From contig OX578276.1 in assembly GCA_951217055.1 (NCBI GenBank), forward strand, positions 120,040,979-120,104,978: a stretch of 64,000 nucleotides of DNA. Direction: 5' to 3'. Shown in pieces: positions 33,011 to 46,299 of the stretch. The number at the start of each line of letters is the position of its first letter. The stretch's first letter is position 1. The notes under the pieces were generated by a model. The model ran no database searches. It worked only from the letters and a program-made list of their open reading frames with translations, and was not told the origin of the DNA. The position numbers and the translations under genes were made by a program. The stretch is from Gerris lacustris. Lineage: Eukaryota; Arthropoda; Insecta; Hemiptera; Gerridae.

Positions 33011-35053
33011 ATATAAATATTAAAATATTCATTTCATGTAATATTAAATGGAGTATTACACCCAAGCCCAAGCCCATCTTTTTTCAAAATACATGATAAA
33101 GATGTAACCCAGTGTTATTTTCTTTAAACATAATTTCAATAATTACCTTTGCTTAAGATAGATGTAATCACAGATGAAAGTGTTAAAGAGATGTTCCTTA
33201 AGCTTCAGTACGCCAAGAACCTTCTCTCAGAGACATAAACCAGGAATTATCCTCAATATCCCTGCAACAAAAGCAAACAATCAAATTTCAAATCTTTGTG
33301 TAGCAAGAAAAAAATATTCCATGTTGCAAATATACTTATTTATATATAGCATTAACAACAATTAAATAATAAGTCCGTTTCATTTACAGCAGTTTACTAT
33401 CTGATTTTGATTGAGAAAAGTGGAAAACTTAAAATTAGTTTCTATCAGGGGAAAAAGTCATCGAATCTTTAATTAAAATATTCATCTCTATATTTTGTGT
33501 GAAAGTGAATGCATTAATTTGTCTTCAGAATGATATCAAAATATCTGACAAATGAACAGAATAATAAATTTTTTGTATCTATATAAAGCTTTAAAAATTC
33601 TTTACGTGATAACTGACCTCTTTATTTTTCCTCTCCTAAAAGAAAGTATTGTTTTCACCAAAATAATTCGAAACGTATTTTGAAAATGTCAATTTTTTAC
33701 CTTTAAAAATTATTATTATTACTATTTCTCCCATTGAGCTGAAATTCACACCAATTAAATCTTTTTGTAAGATAAATCATTCTTTACTATTTGAATTTAT
33801 TATCTGCCGCCATTTTGGTATTATTTGGTAAGGAAAAATTCCGAGACGCCCCACGTCATTATTTATTTTCTATTTTGGTATTATTTATAATCATCTAATA
33901 AACACTATAAATATATTATTAACTTAAAATTATGATTCAACACCCTTAGTTTTGTCTACATATTTATATACATTTTGGTCCTTCATGTTGAATGAAAAAA
34001 AACAATCACATATAATCATGGCGGTTGATGTTAAGATAGATAAAGCCTTTTACAAATAATATTAGCACTTTTTGAGGCACCAAGTAATGCCTAGTGACGC
34101 AATCTAAAAGGAAAGGAAAATGTTACTAAATTACCATAAGTATTTGTAAAATTTGAAATATTACTTTAATCATCATAAAAAGGTCTGTAGTAGCAAATGT
34201 CAATCGGAAATAATGTAGACAAAGATAAATGATTTATTTTTATTTAAATACAATAATATTCGATATTACCAATGTGATATTAATATATAATCAATAATAT
34301 AATATTGAACTAGAATAGATTAGATAAAATTCAAACTATTGATTGATTATAAATATAAAATCAAAAATATATACAGTACTCATTATTTCATTGTTTTGTA
34401 TATATATATATATATATATTTTTTAACTTTCGTGAATCCAATTGTTGTATATAATTGGATTTTCTGTTTAATTATATGATTATGTTTATTAGCTAGAATG
34501 TGAACTAAGAACTAACTGACTCATATTGCCACCAAGTTCTCCGTCTGTAATTTACCTCGTTTGACGTCGTATGACAAAGGTCAGCCTCGCGACTCAACTA
34601 CACACATTCATGATATTAACAAGTGACATATGTTAGTTGATTTATCTTATTAATTCATCTCTGGGAACTGATCGCTATCAATTTAAGCAGTGGTTCGATA
34701 TTTTTTAATGTTATCGTAAGACGTAAAATGTTTTTGGCAAAAAGAGTACACGTGTAGGATGATTGCTGCGTAGAGAATTTGTTTTCATACGGCCAGACTT
34801 TTTTATTAAGTATAATTACAGTCGTAAATAGCGATAATAGGGAAAAGACACGATAATTATTTATGCTTATTATAGTATTTGTTTTTTTTATAATTATTGT
34901 CAAGTTTTTACTTTCTGACAAAGAACTGTCACCTTTTAAATCATTTCACCAAAACACAACAAAATCTTTACTTATCTTGGATTTTCATAATTAAAATCTT
35001 TCATTTTTATTTTTAAGTAATTTTATTACAGTTGATTATGTATTTTAATAAAA

Positions 35054-35055
<2 letters not shown>
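33011..35055. other. AT-rich spacer, no gene seen
   Basis: Mostly AT-rich. Short ORFs at 33,174-33,365 and 34,655-34,921 have no recognisable domain. I see no repeat family member. Confidence 0.45.

Positions 35056-35097
<42 letters not shown>
35056..35097. repeat. Poly-T tract, 42 bp
   Basis: Uninterrupted T. It may be the A-tail of a minus-strand retroposon whose body I cannot recognise. Confidence 0.9.
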
Positions 35098-35099
<2 letters not shown>

Positions 35100-35428
35100 T
35101 ACAAAATTTAGTGAGGTTAAGTTGGATTGTTTGAGGGTTATCTCTATCCACAACGAGTAATTAGTTTCGAAATTGAGGAAGTACCCATAAGCACATTAAA
35201 AAAAAAAAAAAATCTGGCTATTAATTAATTTTATGATTAACCCACTCTGGGCGCAATTATTACAAAAAACTAAATTAATTTATTTCCAAGGTATATATTT
35301 TTTATATATTAATTCAATTAAAAGTGTAATTTGTAAATAATATTTATATTAACTAAGCTTTGTACTTATAATTAATATTTAGACAGGTTTATAGAAATGT
35401 ATAAAAAAGAACTGATAAACACACACAC

Positions 35429-35543
<115 letters not shown>

Positions 35544-35705
35544 TAACTAAAAAAAATGTAGTTGCGGAATAATATTTCACAGTCTGCATTAAAATGTGCT
35601 AAATCAAAATTAAAAATTAAACTTAAAAATACAGTAAGGCTAACTGGAAGTAAAAATAAAATGATGCTAGAAGTAAAAATACAATGCCTACAAAAAGTAA
35701 AAATA

Positions 35706-36165
35706 GTCTGTCAATTAGTGTGGCACATAGATTCCTCACGTCCAATTGTTGGACGAACGGTCACTCGAGAATAATGTGATCCCACTATTACACCAGTTTT
35801 AATTCCCAGAATATAAAATGTGCGTGCAGACGGTTGCAATTGATATAACAGGATCTGTGGGCAACTTTTGAAAGTTTAATTTTTTCAAAATTGGATAGTA
35901 TACTTTTAAAGATGAAGTTGATAAAAAAAAAAAGTTTGTAACGCAGAGGGTTGAAATTAATATGGGGCATACGAAGACCACAGTATGACCTACCATCAAA
36001 ATTAGATTAGTAATTTTTAAGATTTGGAACGAAACGAAAAACAGAACGAAACGAGACTAAAAATGTTCCCTGATGTCAGAAGAGGATATCAGTCTAGGAC
36101 ATAAAAGGAGTCATAAAACAAATTCGTTCATTAGAATGACCACAATGCTTCCGTCGAATTTTATA
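35706..36165 (+). repeat. Dispersed repeat family A, diverged copy
   Basis: Starts TCAATTAGTGTGGCACATAG. It includes AAGGGTTGAAATTAATATGG-like and TTCCCTGATGTCAGAAG lines and ends near CACAATGCTTCCGTCG. The terminal hairpin is broken. Confidence 0.65.
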
Positions 36166-36295
36166 GTTTGTGACGTGTATAATATAAAACAGTTTAGCTT
36201 TTATTTAATTGTTCACTTTAATTTTATTACCTCAGAAAATAAAAAAGTATAATTCAAAAGATGTAAAGGAATGAATATTTAACCCTCTAACAACT

Positions 36296-36455
36296 TATAT
36301 GTATATAATATATATTCATATATATATATGTATAATATATATATACATATATATATGTATAATATATATATACATATATATATGTATAATATATATATAC
36401 ATATATATATGTATAATATATATATACATATATATATATATGTATATACATTTCA
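36296..36455. repeat. AT minisatellite, 27-bp unit, about 4-5 copies
   Basis: GTATAATATATATATACATA recurs every 27 bp. Because 27 is a multiple of three, it creates a 9-residue Tyr/Ile/Val repeat in an 80-codon minus ORF (36,287-36,529), which is not a gene. Confidence 0.85.
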
Positions 36456-38310
36456 TTGTCATTTTTAACATAATATAGTTCTAAAAACGCTTCACGATAA
36501 AAATAAAATAAACAATAGGATTCACTCACTCAGGAGGATTCACTGACGTTAATTTAGCGGAAGGTAAAAGATAACGAGTACTCGGTTCTTGACCGACAAG
36601 GAAAATATTAATAACTCTCGAATGCCTCTAGTATCATAAAATGTTATTCTTTATAATGAATAAATAAAAAAAAATAAGAATCTGTGATCATAAACCCCCA
36701 TTCATTCACGAGAAATGTGGTCTGTACTGTTGAAGAGACATTTCACGGCGTTGAATCACTCGACATCAGACCAGATAAGGCGAGTTGTATTCTAAGTAGG
36801 AACAAGAGACAAAAACTGTTGAATAATGTATGACGAACATACAGCTTAAAACATCTTAAGAACACAATAACAATGTTATTGTTGAAAGACACATAGAAAC
36901 GAATAGCAACGTAGAAGTGCGGGAATAGTGATTAATTACTGTAATGTGAAATTGGCAAATTTATTGTTCTTTGTAAGCTCAACGAAGAAAAAATATTATT
37001 ATTCCATTTTATACCGCAATACAGTACTATAGTAATTAAAACATTGCATATAGTATATATTTTTCAATTAACAATGTAGGATTCCTACGAAGAATATTTA
37101 ATATGATTTACACACATAATATCAGACTAATATTATCCATAATGTAATCACTACTTTTTTTTACTTAACTTAAGTTGTTCAAACCAATCTATAAAATATT
37201 AGTTATTCAGGTTTTTTGACAATAAATTGTTTAATTTTACTGAATGGAGTTTCTCAATTCCACTAAATTTTTCAGCACTTTTATGGAATTATAAACTTTA
37301 TATTATTAATGAGAGAAATAATCGAATGTATAGTTAGTTATCATACTCTTGTAATATTATTACAGTAATAATATTATTTAAATATTATTAAGTATTTATT
37401 TAATTTATTCGATGGACTGGTTTTTAAGAATGCTACCCTTTAAGTGCTTTATACAGATGATACATAGCACTTCGAGGCAGTGGAACTTCCTTGAGTGCAT
37501 TTTGCAAAGCATAATTGAACGTTTTTTTATTAATGTTAAAATTAAACAATATTGAAATTACGTAATTAACAATGATATTGTTAAAGATTTAAGTAATCGA
37601 ATAATTGACAAAAAATGTCATCTCTACTACATAATATTAAGAAAGAAAGAGCAGTACAATGGGGTATGCAGGATGTAGGAGTGTCAGGTCCAAGGAAGAA
37701 ACTACGTCTCAGTAACTGACTGCAATGAACGGTTGAGAATCTAAAATAAGTGAAGAAACTATAGACAAGGAAAGAGAGGATGGAAGTGATTCATGTCCAA
37801 GTTGTGAGTTGTGTGGTTTTATGTAATAAGTCCTTGAGGGTCGTCTAACCATACAACCCCCCTAGTAATCGTGTCTCGACTTGTAAATATAGAAACAGGA
37901 CTTCTTCAACATGCTGCAGGACACGGGACATTCTCAAGTCTCAGACAACGCGCCACGCCCTCTCCTTCCATCTAGTTACAATTGCAAATCTCCAACTTCT
38001 CGCACTTAACAGACAAACATAAATAGAGAAACTAACAGTACAATAGATTATGATTATGCGCGTTGATTAAAAGGTTTATGGCACTTTGATTCTCACTAGC
38101 CTTACAAAATTTACATGTTACCTGGTTTTACATCAGATTTGAAAATAGCTTGTATACTTTTGTATTTAAGTTTTATTGAAACATTTAGTCAATATTGATT
38201 GTCATATAACTACATACATATATATAATATTCATATAATCTACTGTATGTATATATAATTTAAATGTCTTAAGGATAAGTATATAACATTATAAGATAAT
38301 TTAAGATAAT
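36456..38310. other. Spacer, no gene seen
   Basis: AT-rich, with a less AT-rich stretch at about 37,650-38,000 that has no open frame of note. No repeat family member recognised. Confidence 0.4.
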
Positions 38311-38468
38311 TGCTTCCGAGCTTACCGAAGGTAATAACGGCTTACGAAGATAATAATAACGGAAGCATTGTGTTCACTTTTGAGAACAAAAAAGTTTTGT
38401 GCCTCCGATTTTAAAAATTCCAAGACAGAAATCCGTTTCAGACATCAGGGAACATTTTTGGTTCCGTT

Positions 38469-38502
<34 letters not shown>

Positions 38503-38933
38503 GGTCTGTGTGTCCGTGAATCGTGAAACGTGCGACGATAACTTGAATAAATGTTGCCCGATTTTGATGAAATTTGGTAGACATGTTTATTTTACCAATG
38601 CTGAGGTCGAGTTCGTTGGACAACGTTATCCGTTCAAGCGTTCACGCGCAACACTCGCGTAAACGTGAACTACAAATTTAAAATTGGAATTTTCGGTCGG
38701 GGAAAAAAATCAAACCTTATCTATTCAATGAGACGAACATTTTTTTCAAATACAATTTTTTAGTAGAACCTACAGCGACACCCCTATAAAGTGTTAAAGA
38801 TCGCTAAAAAATGTTAATTGTTCTTACACAATAAACAATATAACAATAAAGTAATAAAACTTTAATGTTAATATAACAATAAAGTACATGATAGGATGCG
38901 AGGAAGCTATGTGCCACACTAATTGGCAGTGTA
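38311..38933 (-). repeat. Dispersed repeat family A, long variant copy
   Basis: Both family ends are present: the terminal hairpin side GCTTCCGAGCTTACCGAAGG at 38,312 and GCCACACTAATTGGCAG at 38,912-38,928. The interior has a (GTCT)n run at 38,471-38,504 and a block TTCACGCGCAACACTCGCGT (38,640) not found in the short copies. That block recurs in minus sense at 42,700-42,730. ORFs on both strands here come from the repeat. Confidence 0.75.
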
Positions 38934-40560
38934 TTTTTATTTATGTATAAGGCATATATTACAAGTGATTTTAGGTTTAGGGTCCGTAGGCAAAACCGAT
39001 GACCCTTTTACTTCCTGCGTTTGTTGGCCTGTCTGAAGGTCGTTAATGCATCTTTTCCTTCGAAAATACCTAACACAAATATTTGTATCTCTGCAGTAAC
39101 TACAACCATTACAACTCAATCATAGGAAAAATAGTGGGAATCAACAGACTTGAGTCTGTGGGAGTAGCTCAATTATATTTTATTAATTTCAAATCTATTT
39201 CTGTATTGACATGAGACCCATATGCCCAATTGTCATGTCACTTTTTTTCAATTTAATTCAATAAAGTACGCTTTGTAGTGCGATGTCGGTAAGAATATGT
39301 CTCCTAGCTCGATTTTATATGGCTGCTAATACCCATCAGCCCCAGCAATACCATTCACTTAGTACGATGCAATTATGTTGAAGTATGTGTTATATACAAT
39401 AAAAATATATGCGACTTTATTATAATGTGAATGACTGTGCTGGGTCACAATTATTACGTGACCTTGTACTCTGTCTTTAATGATAATAAGGTCGATACAA
39501 CCCCCTCCCTTTCTATTAAACCACCTTTTGGCGCCAACTCTTATCTCTGACAGTTCCCATAAGTTCCATATTTCTTATCAAACTAATCAACAAAAACAAG
39601 ACAAAATAAATAATGAACTATTAAATAAGCTAAAATAGCGGGTTCTTATAGTAAAATAGGAAATAACCTAATTTATCAGAATCCTCGAATCAGATTTATA
39701 TTTAGTATTGAAATGTATACTTAATTATTCATGATAATGTAATAGTGATTTATATATTTTTCTTACCAATTATATATTATAACATAAATAAAAAAATTGA
39801 GGAATCATTAATTCATTGATAGCTAACACTTGTTTTACTTAATATTTGATCATATTTTTAAGCTCGCTGGACATTCTGAGAGTAATTTGTAAGAATAGAT
39901 TAATTTATTTCTGCAACTGTGTCACTGAATTATTTCTCACAAGAAATAGGGGCAGTAAAAGTAGGTTCTTTTAGATGATTAAATAAACATATAATTGCAA
40001 ATTTAGGATCTGTTATTAGGGTAATCATTAATTTGCTATTGAATATCAACCAACTTCCAGAAAAAAAGAAGTCCATTGATTTTATTGTCAACATTTTTCC
40101 CATCGATAAATCTATTATTCCATTTGAAATAAATCCAAATCAGTGTCTTTGAATAATATTAGAAGTACAAAGAGTATTTCCTGTTTGCACAAAGAAGAAA
40201 TCACTTATGTAGACAGTAGACTTCTGTTTTGTTGTTTACTGTTCTCATGAGATTCGCTTTCTAATCATATTAATTTATTCGAGGCACTGAATATCATGTT
40301 TTTTTACACGATTTCGATTTCAGCAAACTCTCGATACATCCGCCTTGTTGTTTTTAAAAGACGCAAATGCTACAGTTCAGGGATGGACATTTATTTAAAA
40401 ATCCTTTATTATTGATTATTTCTACATGGTGTCAAATGGCGGTATTGATTTATAATTTCGATCAGCGACAGTTTTACAGAGAAAAGGACGAAGGGTTCAG
40501 CTACATTGTATATCAATGATTGGTGTAAAAGACATCTAACCTTTTTATAAACCAAACAAA
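38934..40560. other. AT-rich spacer, no gene seen
   Basis: A short perfect palindrome CAGACTTGAGTCTG lies near 39,147. Otherwise nothing is supportable. Confidence 0.4.
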
Positions 40561-40572
40561 TATAATATATTG

Positions 40573-40657
40573 ATTGTGTTTTACAGGTTCTAGTGAGAGT
40601 GCCTCTTCTCCGCGTATGTTCAAACTGCTTAAGAACATACGGTGAAGAAAACACAAT
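40573..40657. repeat. Nested inverted repeat, 85 bp
   Basis: The outer arms ATTGTGTTTT (40,573-40,582) and AAAACACAAT (40,648-40,657) enclose the inner arms GTATGTTC (40,614-40,621) and GAACATAC (40,633-40,640), all perfect. It could be a tiny MITE or a transcribed hairpin. A 94-codon minus ORF spanning it (40,409-40,693) has no recognisable domain. Confidence 0.7.
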
Positions 40658-40693
40658 GCATCCCGTTTTAGTTATCCTTGTAAAGCCACACAT

Positions 40694-41859
40694 CAGTTAA
40701 CGTAAACAAGATTGTCATTTGTAAATTTATTTTCCACTAAAAAGTACGGTTACTTCATTAGCATTATACTCATTGTCTGGTCTAATTTAAAAAAAATATA
40801 AAGTCCTTGGAATATATGTGATCTATTTTTAGTCATTCTCTACTTTATCTATGAATACAAATTACCAAAAATGGTTTTAAACAATTGCTCAAATAATTAG
40901 AATTGAAAATTTCCGTCATATTTCAGAGGGTTACTTTAGAAATTAAAATTAAATTTTCAGGGACGAACCTGTGCGTTATTATTGATAATTAAACTATAAT
41001 AACATTAAGTGTTGATTTTGCTTGAATTTAATAAATATGAAGGACTATAAGAACATACATACTACATGTATATATTTATATATTTCTGATTTTTTGTTTT
41101 CATTACAAAGACCTCCTAATATTGCGTGAGGAATCTCGGTAAAAAGAGGAGTGATATTATACATTCAATTCTAGCAATATTTATTACAATCATATATGCT
41201 CTAATATATACATTCATATAATTTGGCTTATTAGGTTCTTCAACGAATAATTCACCTCTGAAACTCGGATTTTATTTTTATCTTAACTTTCAAATTAGCA
41301 CAACACAGTTTAATACTTCCATCCTTGCAATATTGCTGAGCTTTATTGTTCAAGAGTAGAGTTAAAATTTTTAAATATCACTGTATTTAAAAATGATGCT
41401 CTACCTGCATCCTGCATCAATAACTTTCAAGCACTCCTCTCCCGTCATTTTTTTTAGTTCTAGTGATGTAAGTAGGTTCTTATTTACATAAAAGCAATAG
41501 TACATCGGTTCCATAGATCATGTATTTGCACGAAACGCGCTTTGTACAATAACGGAAGAAAAATAGTTTCTAGAAAATACAAGGGTTATTCGAACTGTTA
41601 TTTAATTTTATATTGTCAAATATATATTAGTAATTGAGGTTTGCAGTAGAAAAAATGATTAAGATTAAGGTTGAAGTAATAATGTAGGAACTGAATCCCA
41701 CACATTTTCCTGAAAGTTATAAATCCCTTGGAGACTGTTTTCTAATGTGAAATCTGTGTAAAGCCCTAAAGGTTTTCGCAATAAATAACATTTTAATTTA
41801 TAAGGTACTCTAAAAAAGCATATAAATTTTTTAATAACTAAAGGCTGTTGATCGGGACG

Positions 41860-41862
<3 letters not shown>
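40694..41862. other. AT-rich spacer, no gene seen
   Basis: No supportable gene or repeat. Confidence 0.45.

Positions 41863-41940
<78 letters not shown>
41863..41940. repeat. (TA)n microsatellite, about 77 bp
   Basis: TA run followed by a short TATG run. A poly-A of 18 lies near 42,100. Confidence 0.95.
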
Positions 41941-41949
<9 letters not shown>

Positions 41950-42529
41950 TTATGTATATTTACTGTCGACCCTCCTTATAAGTAAGGACAAGTTGACTTT
42001 CAAGTAGTTTTGAGATAAAACTTAATTGGATTTGGGAATAAGTGCTTTAGCAATTACTAATTACTCTTAGTTTAATATATGTTTATTAGTTTTGATTTAA
42101 AAAAAAAAAAAAAAAAACTAAGTTAGTTCAGTAGTTCCAGTACTTCTCTTTAGAATTAAAAAATAGTTAACTAGGCATGGGGTGGCTCTATCACTGAAGC
42201 GATTGTAATGCAATAAATCTTATACATTATGAAAATAGTTAATCAAGATGAGTTGATAGTTACAGAGGATGATTGTAATAGAGAGCCGTGTGGGGTGGGG
42301 GAAAAGGTTGCCTCTACTATTCCTTAACTCACACGTCCCGGTCATCTCCATTTAAACTAAAATGTATTACTTCACTACACAAAACATCTGCTTGTATCAA
42401 GTTGGAATTTTGCATGCCTGTTTCAATTGTACTTTAGATTTAGAGGATGTGAATGAAGATTGAATTGAGTGAATCGTTACGTTAAAACGTAAGATATTCG
42501 TAAAAACCATGTTTTCTCTATTTTAAACA
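41941..42529. other. Spacer, no gene seen
   Basis: No gene seen. A G-rich patch GTGTGGGGTGGGGG lies near 42,287. Confidence 0.4.
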
Positions 42530-42875
42530 TTTTGGTCCGCTTTAATAGTTTTAACGCTCTTAATCAATTTATAGCGGAGTCGCTGTTTACTACGCTGGTT
42601 TTACTAAAAAATCTATTTTAATAGAACGTTCGTCTCATCGAGTAGGTGATGATAGAATCTTTTCCCGTCCAAAATTTCAGTTTTACATTTGAAGCTCACG
42701 TTTACGCGAGCGTTACGCGCGAACTCTAGGGCCGGAGTGGTAACGTTGCCCAACGAACTTAGCCTGAGTATTAGTAAATCGAACACGATACCAAACCAAA
42801 TTCCAACTATATTGGTCAACTTTTACTCTAGTTATCATCGGAAACGTAAACGTTACTTACGGACATACAAGCAGA
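42530..42875 (-). repeat. Family A variant core, minus strand
   Basis: In reverse it follows the interior of 38,520-38,760: the CACGTTTACGCGAGCGTTACG block, read here as two shorter words CACGTTTACGCGAG and CGTTACGCGCG, then the GTTGCCCAACGAAC line, then the GGTATCGTGTTCG line. The family ends are not present. ORFs on both strands (42,613-43,012) are repeat-derived. Confidence 0.6.
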
Positions 42876-44269
42876 CAATGCATGTTTTGTCGAATGTAAG
42901 AAGTTCGCTTACGACTGCTTCAATTAACCTGTTAATTAGTAATAAAAAAATGACTACTCAGAATGTGAATAAATGTTATAGAAGCTTGGACCTTCCTCTG
43001 ACTAATGACTAAGTTGTATGATAACTTTCACTAACAAGAGGCAGCAAATTAAGTGAAGATTAACTGGCTAAGAGGTTTCCAATAAGATAAATAATGAAAA
43101 GCAAGCCAAATTAAAGGAGGATGAAATAAGATTGTTTAAATTTATGTCATGACTTAAAATGGCTTCATAATGTGTCTAAAAGGAGTTTGTGAGCTTCGAA
43201 ATATAAACCAGAAGAAAAGTTCAACTCAGCTAACGAGAAACCTTTAACCTTCAGAGAAAACCTTTTTATATAAATATAATATTAAAGGAAAAACTTTGAT
43301 ATTTTACGCGAGTATAATCTTTTTGTTGCAAAATACTATAAATAAATCAAGAGTTCCAGCTCTTATAAAATAATAGAAACCAATATAGATTACGAGAATG
43401 AAAAGATTTAAAATGCAAATATTTAAAAAAAAAGATCAACCTTGGGTGTCAAATTATACAATTGAATGAGATATTAATTTTGATTATATAATCTTTTGTA
43501 AATATATTTTAACAGGCGTGTGTAATGTGTTTTAATATATACATGTAGCAGCCAATTAATGTTCAAACTATATTTAAAAATAGTTATTCAAGTATTGTTT
43601 TAATTTTCCAATATATCGTTTTATTACAAAGAAAAATCAAAACAAAATCGATAACTTTTTTAAAAAGGTTTTTTTAATGTTTAAAAATAATTAAAATACA
43701 TTTTAAAAGGTCAAGAGATATTAAAATTAAATTAATCAAATTAAATTATTATTATTAACCTAATAAAAAACACTTTTAAGAATCATTACATTGGTATTTC
43801 ATGGACGTATGTTTTGTAGGATAAGATTGCGTATTATTTTTATTAATATTTTAATAAGCACATTGTTACTGTCTCCGATCTTGTAAGTTAGTAAACATTT
43901 TATTCTATTTAGAATTGTATGTTACTTTTGGTTGTTGTTGAATAGCAAAAATGAGTTTAATACAAAAAAATAAAAATCGCACGTGTGGCGTCCCGGAATA
44001 TTTCCTTACCAAACATAAACATATAGATAACAACTAACAAGACAGCTGATAAAATAAATAATATAAAATATTTCAAAATGTAAACAAGCTCTTTCTATAT
44101 CCAAATAATGAACCATTTAATAAAAATAATCGCTTATCTAACGCTCTTGAACCATCCAAGTTATTTTTAATCGGGCTTGTTGCATTTTGTTCTTTATGTT
44201 AAAATGTTTCTATCGATACTTCAATCGTCGATAATGGCAAAATATTTTCCGAAATAGTTTAGCGTAAAA
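42876..44269. other. AT-rich spacer, no gene seen
   Basis: No supportable gene or repeat. Confidence 0.4.
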
Positions 44270-44660
44270 CTTTCAAAGTTCAAAAATCGATGATTTCAAA
44301 ATGGTGGCAGAGGTAATAACGAAATTCAGTGGAAATAATAATCTTATAAAGAGGTATAATTGGTGCCAATTTTAACGCAATCGGAAACAATTTTGGAATT
44401 TTTTAAATCAGAACGTAACGAATTTCTGACAGCAAAATGGGTTGATGTCGTCAGAAATGAACGATTTTACGGACGGCACAACAAAATGTAAATACTGATT
44501 TTTGCACAAGTTTCACTTCTCTAGCTTAAAAACTGAGGGAGTTATGTGATATGCGAGACATACAGACAGATAGACAGACATCCAGCTAAAAACCACTCAT
44601 ATGATATTAAAAACACCAAAATTTCCGTTGAAATCTCGGATTTTGATTCTCATGGTGAAG
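44270..44660 (+). repeat. LINE-derived-looking fragment
   Basis: TTGGTGCCAATTTTAACGCA, AATCGGAAACAATTTTGG, GAGGGAGTTATGTGATA and ACATACAGACAGATAGACAG occur in the order typical of 3' regions of RTE-type LINEs in insects. No RT coding sequence is present. The assignment is from general resemblance. Confidence 0.4.
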
Positions 44661-45671
44661 GCAATACATTTTCTAAAAAAAGTAAAAAGGATGATGATCC
44701 ATAATAGATTATCAATTTTTTTAGTTCATATCATAACATATTGTTTAATCATATTTTTATAGCGATTCGTTAATTTTTTAATCGCTATTTTCCATTGTAA
44801 TATATTATTGCTTTTTAACCTTTCAAACATTGTTTGTTATTTTTTGTTTATAGATATCAAAAAAAGACGAAAGTCCGTTTAAAATAGATTTAAGTTATAA
44901 AGAGAAGAATTTAAATAAAGAAGGGTAACAAAAATTAATAAATAAAAGAAATAAAATAAAAGTAAGTACCTACTTAGTTAATTATTAATTATAATTATAA
45001 AAAGCCATGTTTGTGTTTTTAGGTCAGTCATTAATATGGTAATTTTAATTTATTTCATTGAAATTTATGGATATCTTTAATATCTAATAAATGGAATGTC
45101 ATTAACCCAGGATAAATCATTAAACAGTTATTTAGTTAAGAAAAAGTTTCTAGAATGTTCTAGAGTTCTGGACAGCTGTCCTGGTTTAGTAAGGAAGGAG
45201 AATTGGAGACTGTAGAGTGGTGCACTCTCGCGGATATCCAAGGTAAATATTATTTATATACATAATAATGTATACAATAGATGTGATATTTCCTTTTGAG
45301 TTTAGAGGCTGCTAGGCCCCCTGCCCCCTTCTAGTTTAACAATAGGTAGAGTAATAGTGGCTCCGGATGCAATGAAAAGCCTGTCGTATGGTGTCGAGCC
45401 TCCCCTCACTCAACCTATTACATGTTTTAGAACAAACTGCGCAGATTCGATCATGATGCAAAAACAGCCTTCTCTTACCGCTTCTGACCTTGATCCTCAA
45501 CCTTATCCAACTCGATCAATTGACAATTTTATTTTTAGACTTCACATCTCCATTGATTAGCACTGCAATTATCTTGTTTACTATTTATTTATATCTTATT
45601 AAGGTGAGCATTCATCTATTACGTTGTATTGTCTATCCGTTACAACTAAACCAATATCTATAACTCTTTAA
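44661..45671. other. AT-rich spacer, no gene seen
   Basis: A 67-codon ORF at 45,357-45,560 has no recognisable domain. No repeat recognised. Confidence 0.4.
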
Positions 45672-45733
45672 CATTGACATAAATAAATATCTGTAAATAA
45701 ATATCTGTAAATAAATATCTGTAAATAAATATA
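45672..45733 (+). repeat. Tandem repeat, 15-bp unit, 4 copies
   Basis: AAATAAATATCTGTA is repeated head to tail. Confidence 0.85.
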
Positions 45734-45789
45734 CCTCAATTTATAACCTCTTTTCTTCAAATGTTCATTCACTCATATCCATAATAATA

Positions 45790-46299
45790 ACTAGCCTTCA
45801 CCCCGCCCTTCGCGCGGGCTCATGCTAGGTATCAGTGGCAATGTTTCCTATTATCATGTAGGCCTAGCAATTAAATGAAATGCCTAAATAGTATTGTTTC
45901 CAATACCTTTTTGTAATAGAATTAGGACTATGTTACACATAATTCATTCCGTTAGAATACAATACTCTCTAAATCGTATTTTGGAGTCGATTTATGAATT
46001 TAAAAATATTGCCAATCGAAACTGATTAATGTAATAAGAAAAAAATAAATAAAAGAGAAAATAAACGCAGACAGTCAAAACCAATCAGACTGGGAAGTCA
46101 TTGATCAATGATTGGTGCATTAATTTAATTACCTGCCTTTGGTGGCTTTCAGACTGCAAACTCTAGTTCTAAGACAAATTGATAAAATAATAAATACCCG
46201 ATTTAAAGAGCACCCTCAGAAATGAAATTAGACAACAATAGCGGACAATGCCACAAGAGCTTAAAGTATTAAAATTGTTTAAAAAATGATCAAATTTAG
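45790..46299. repeat. ACTAGCCTTCACCCCGCCC-type repeat start and spacer
   Basis: ACTAGCCTTCACCCCGCCCT followed by TCGCGCGGGCTC at 45,790-45,822 is a short GC-rich hairpin. It resembles the ACTAGC...CCCGC lines that begin or end many insect retroposons. The remainder shows nothing recognisable. Confidence 0.4.

Noticed and set aside
40409..40693. 94-codon minus-strand ORF
   Set aside because: No recognisable domain, it spans a nested inverted repeat, and there is no supporting gene context.
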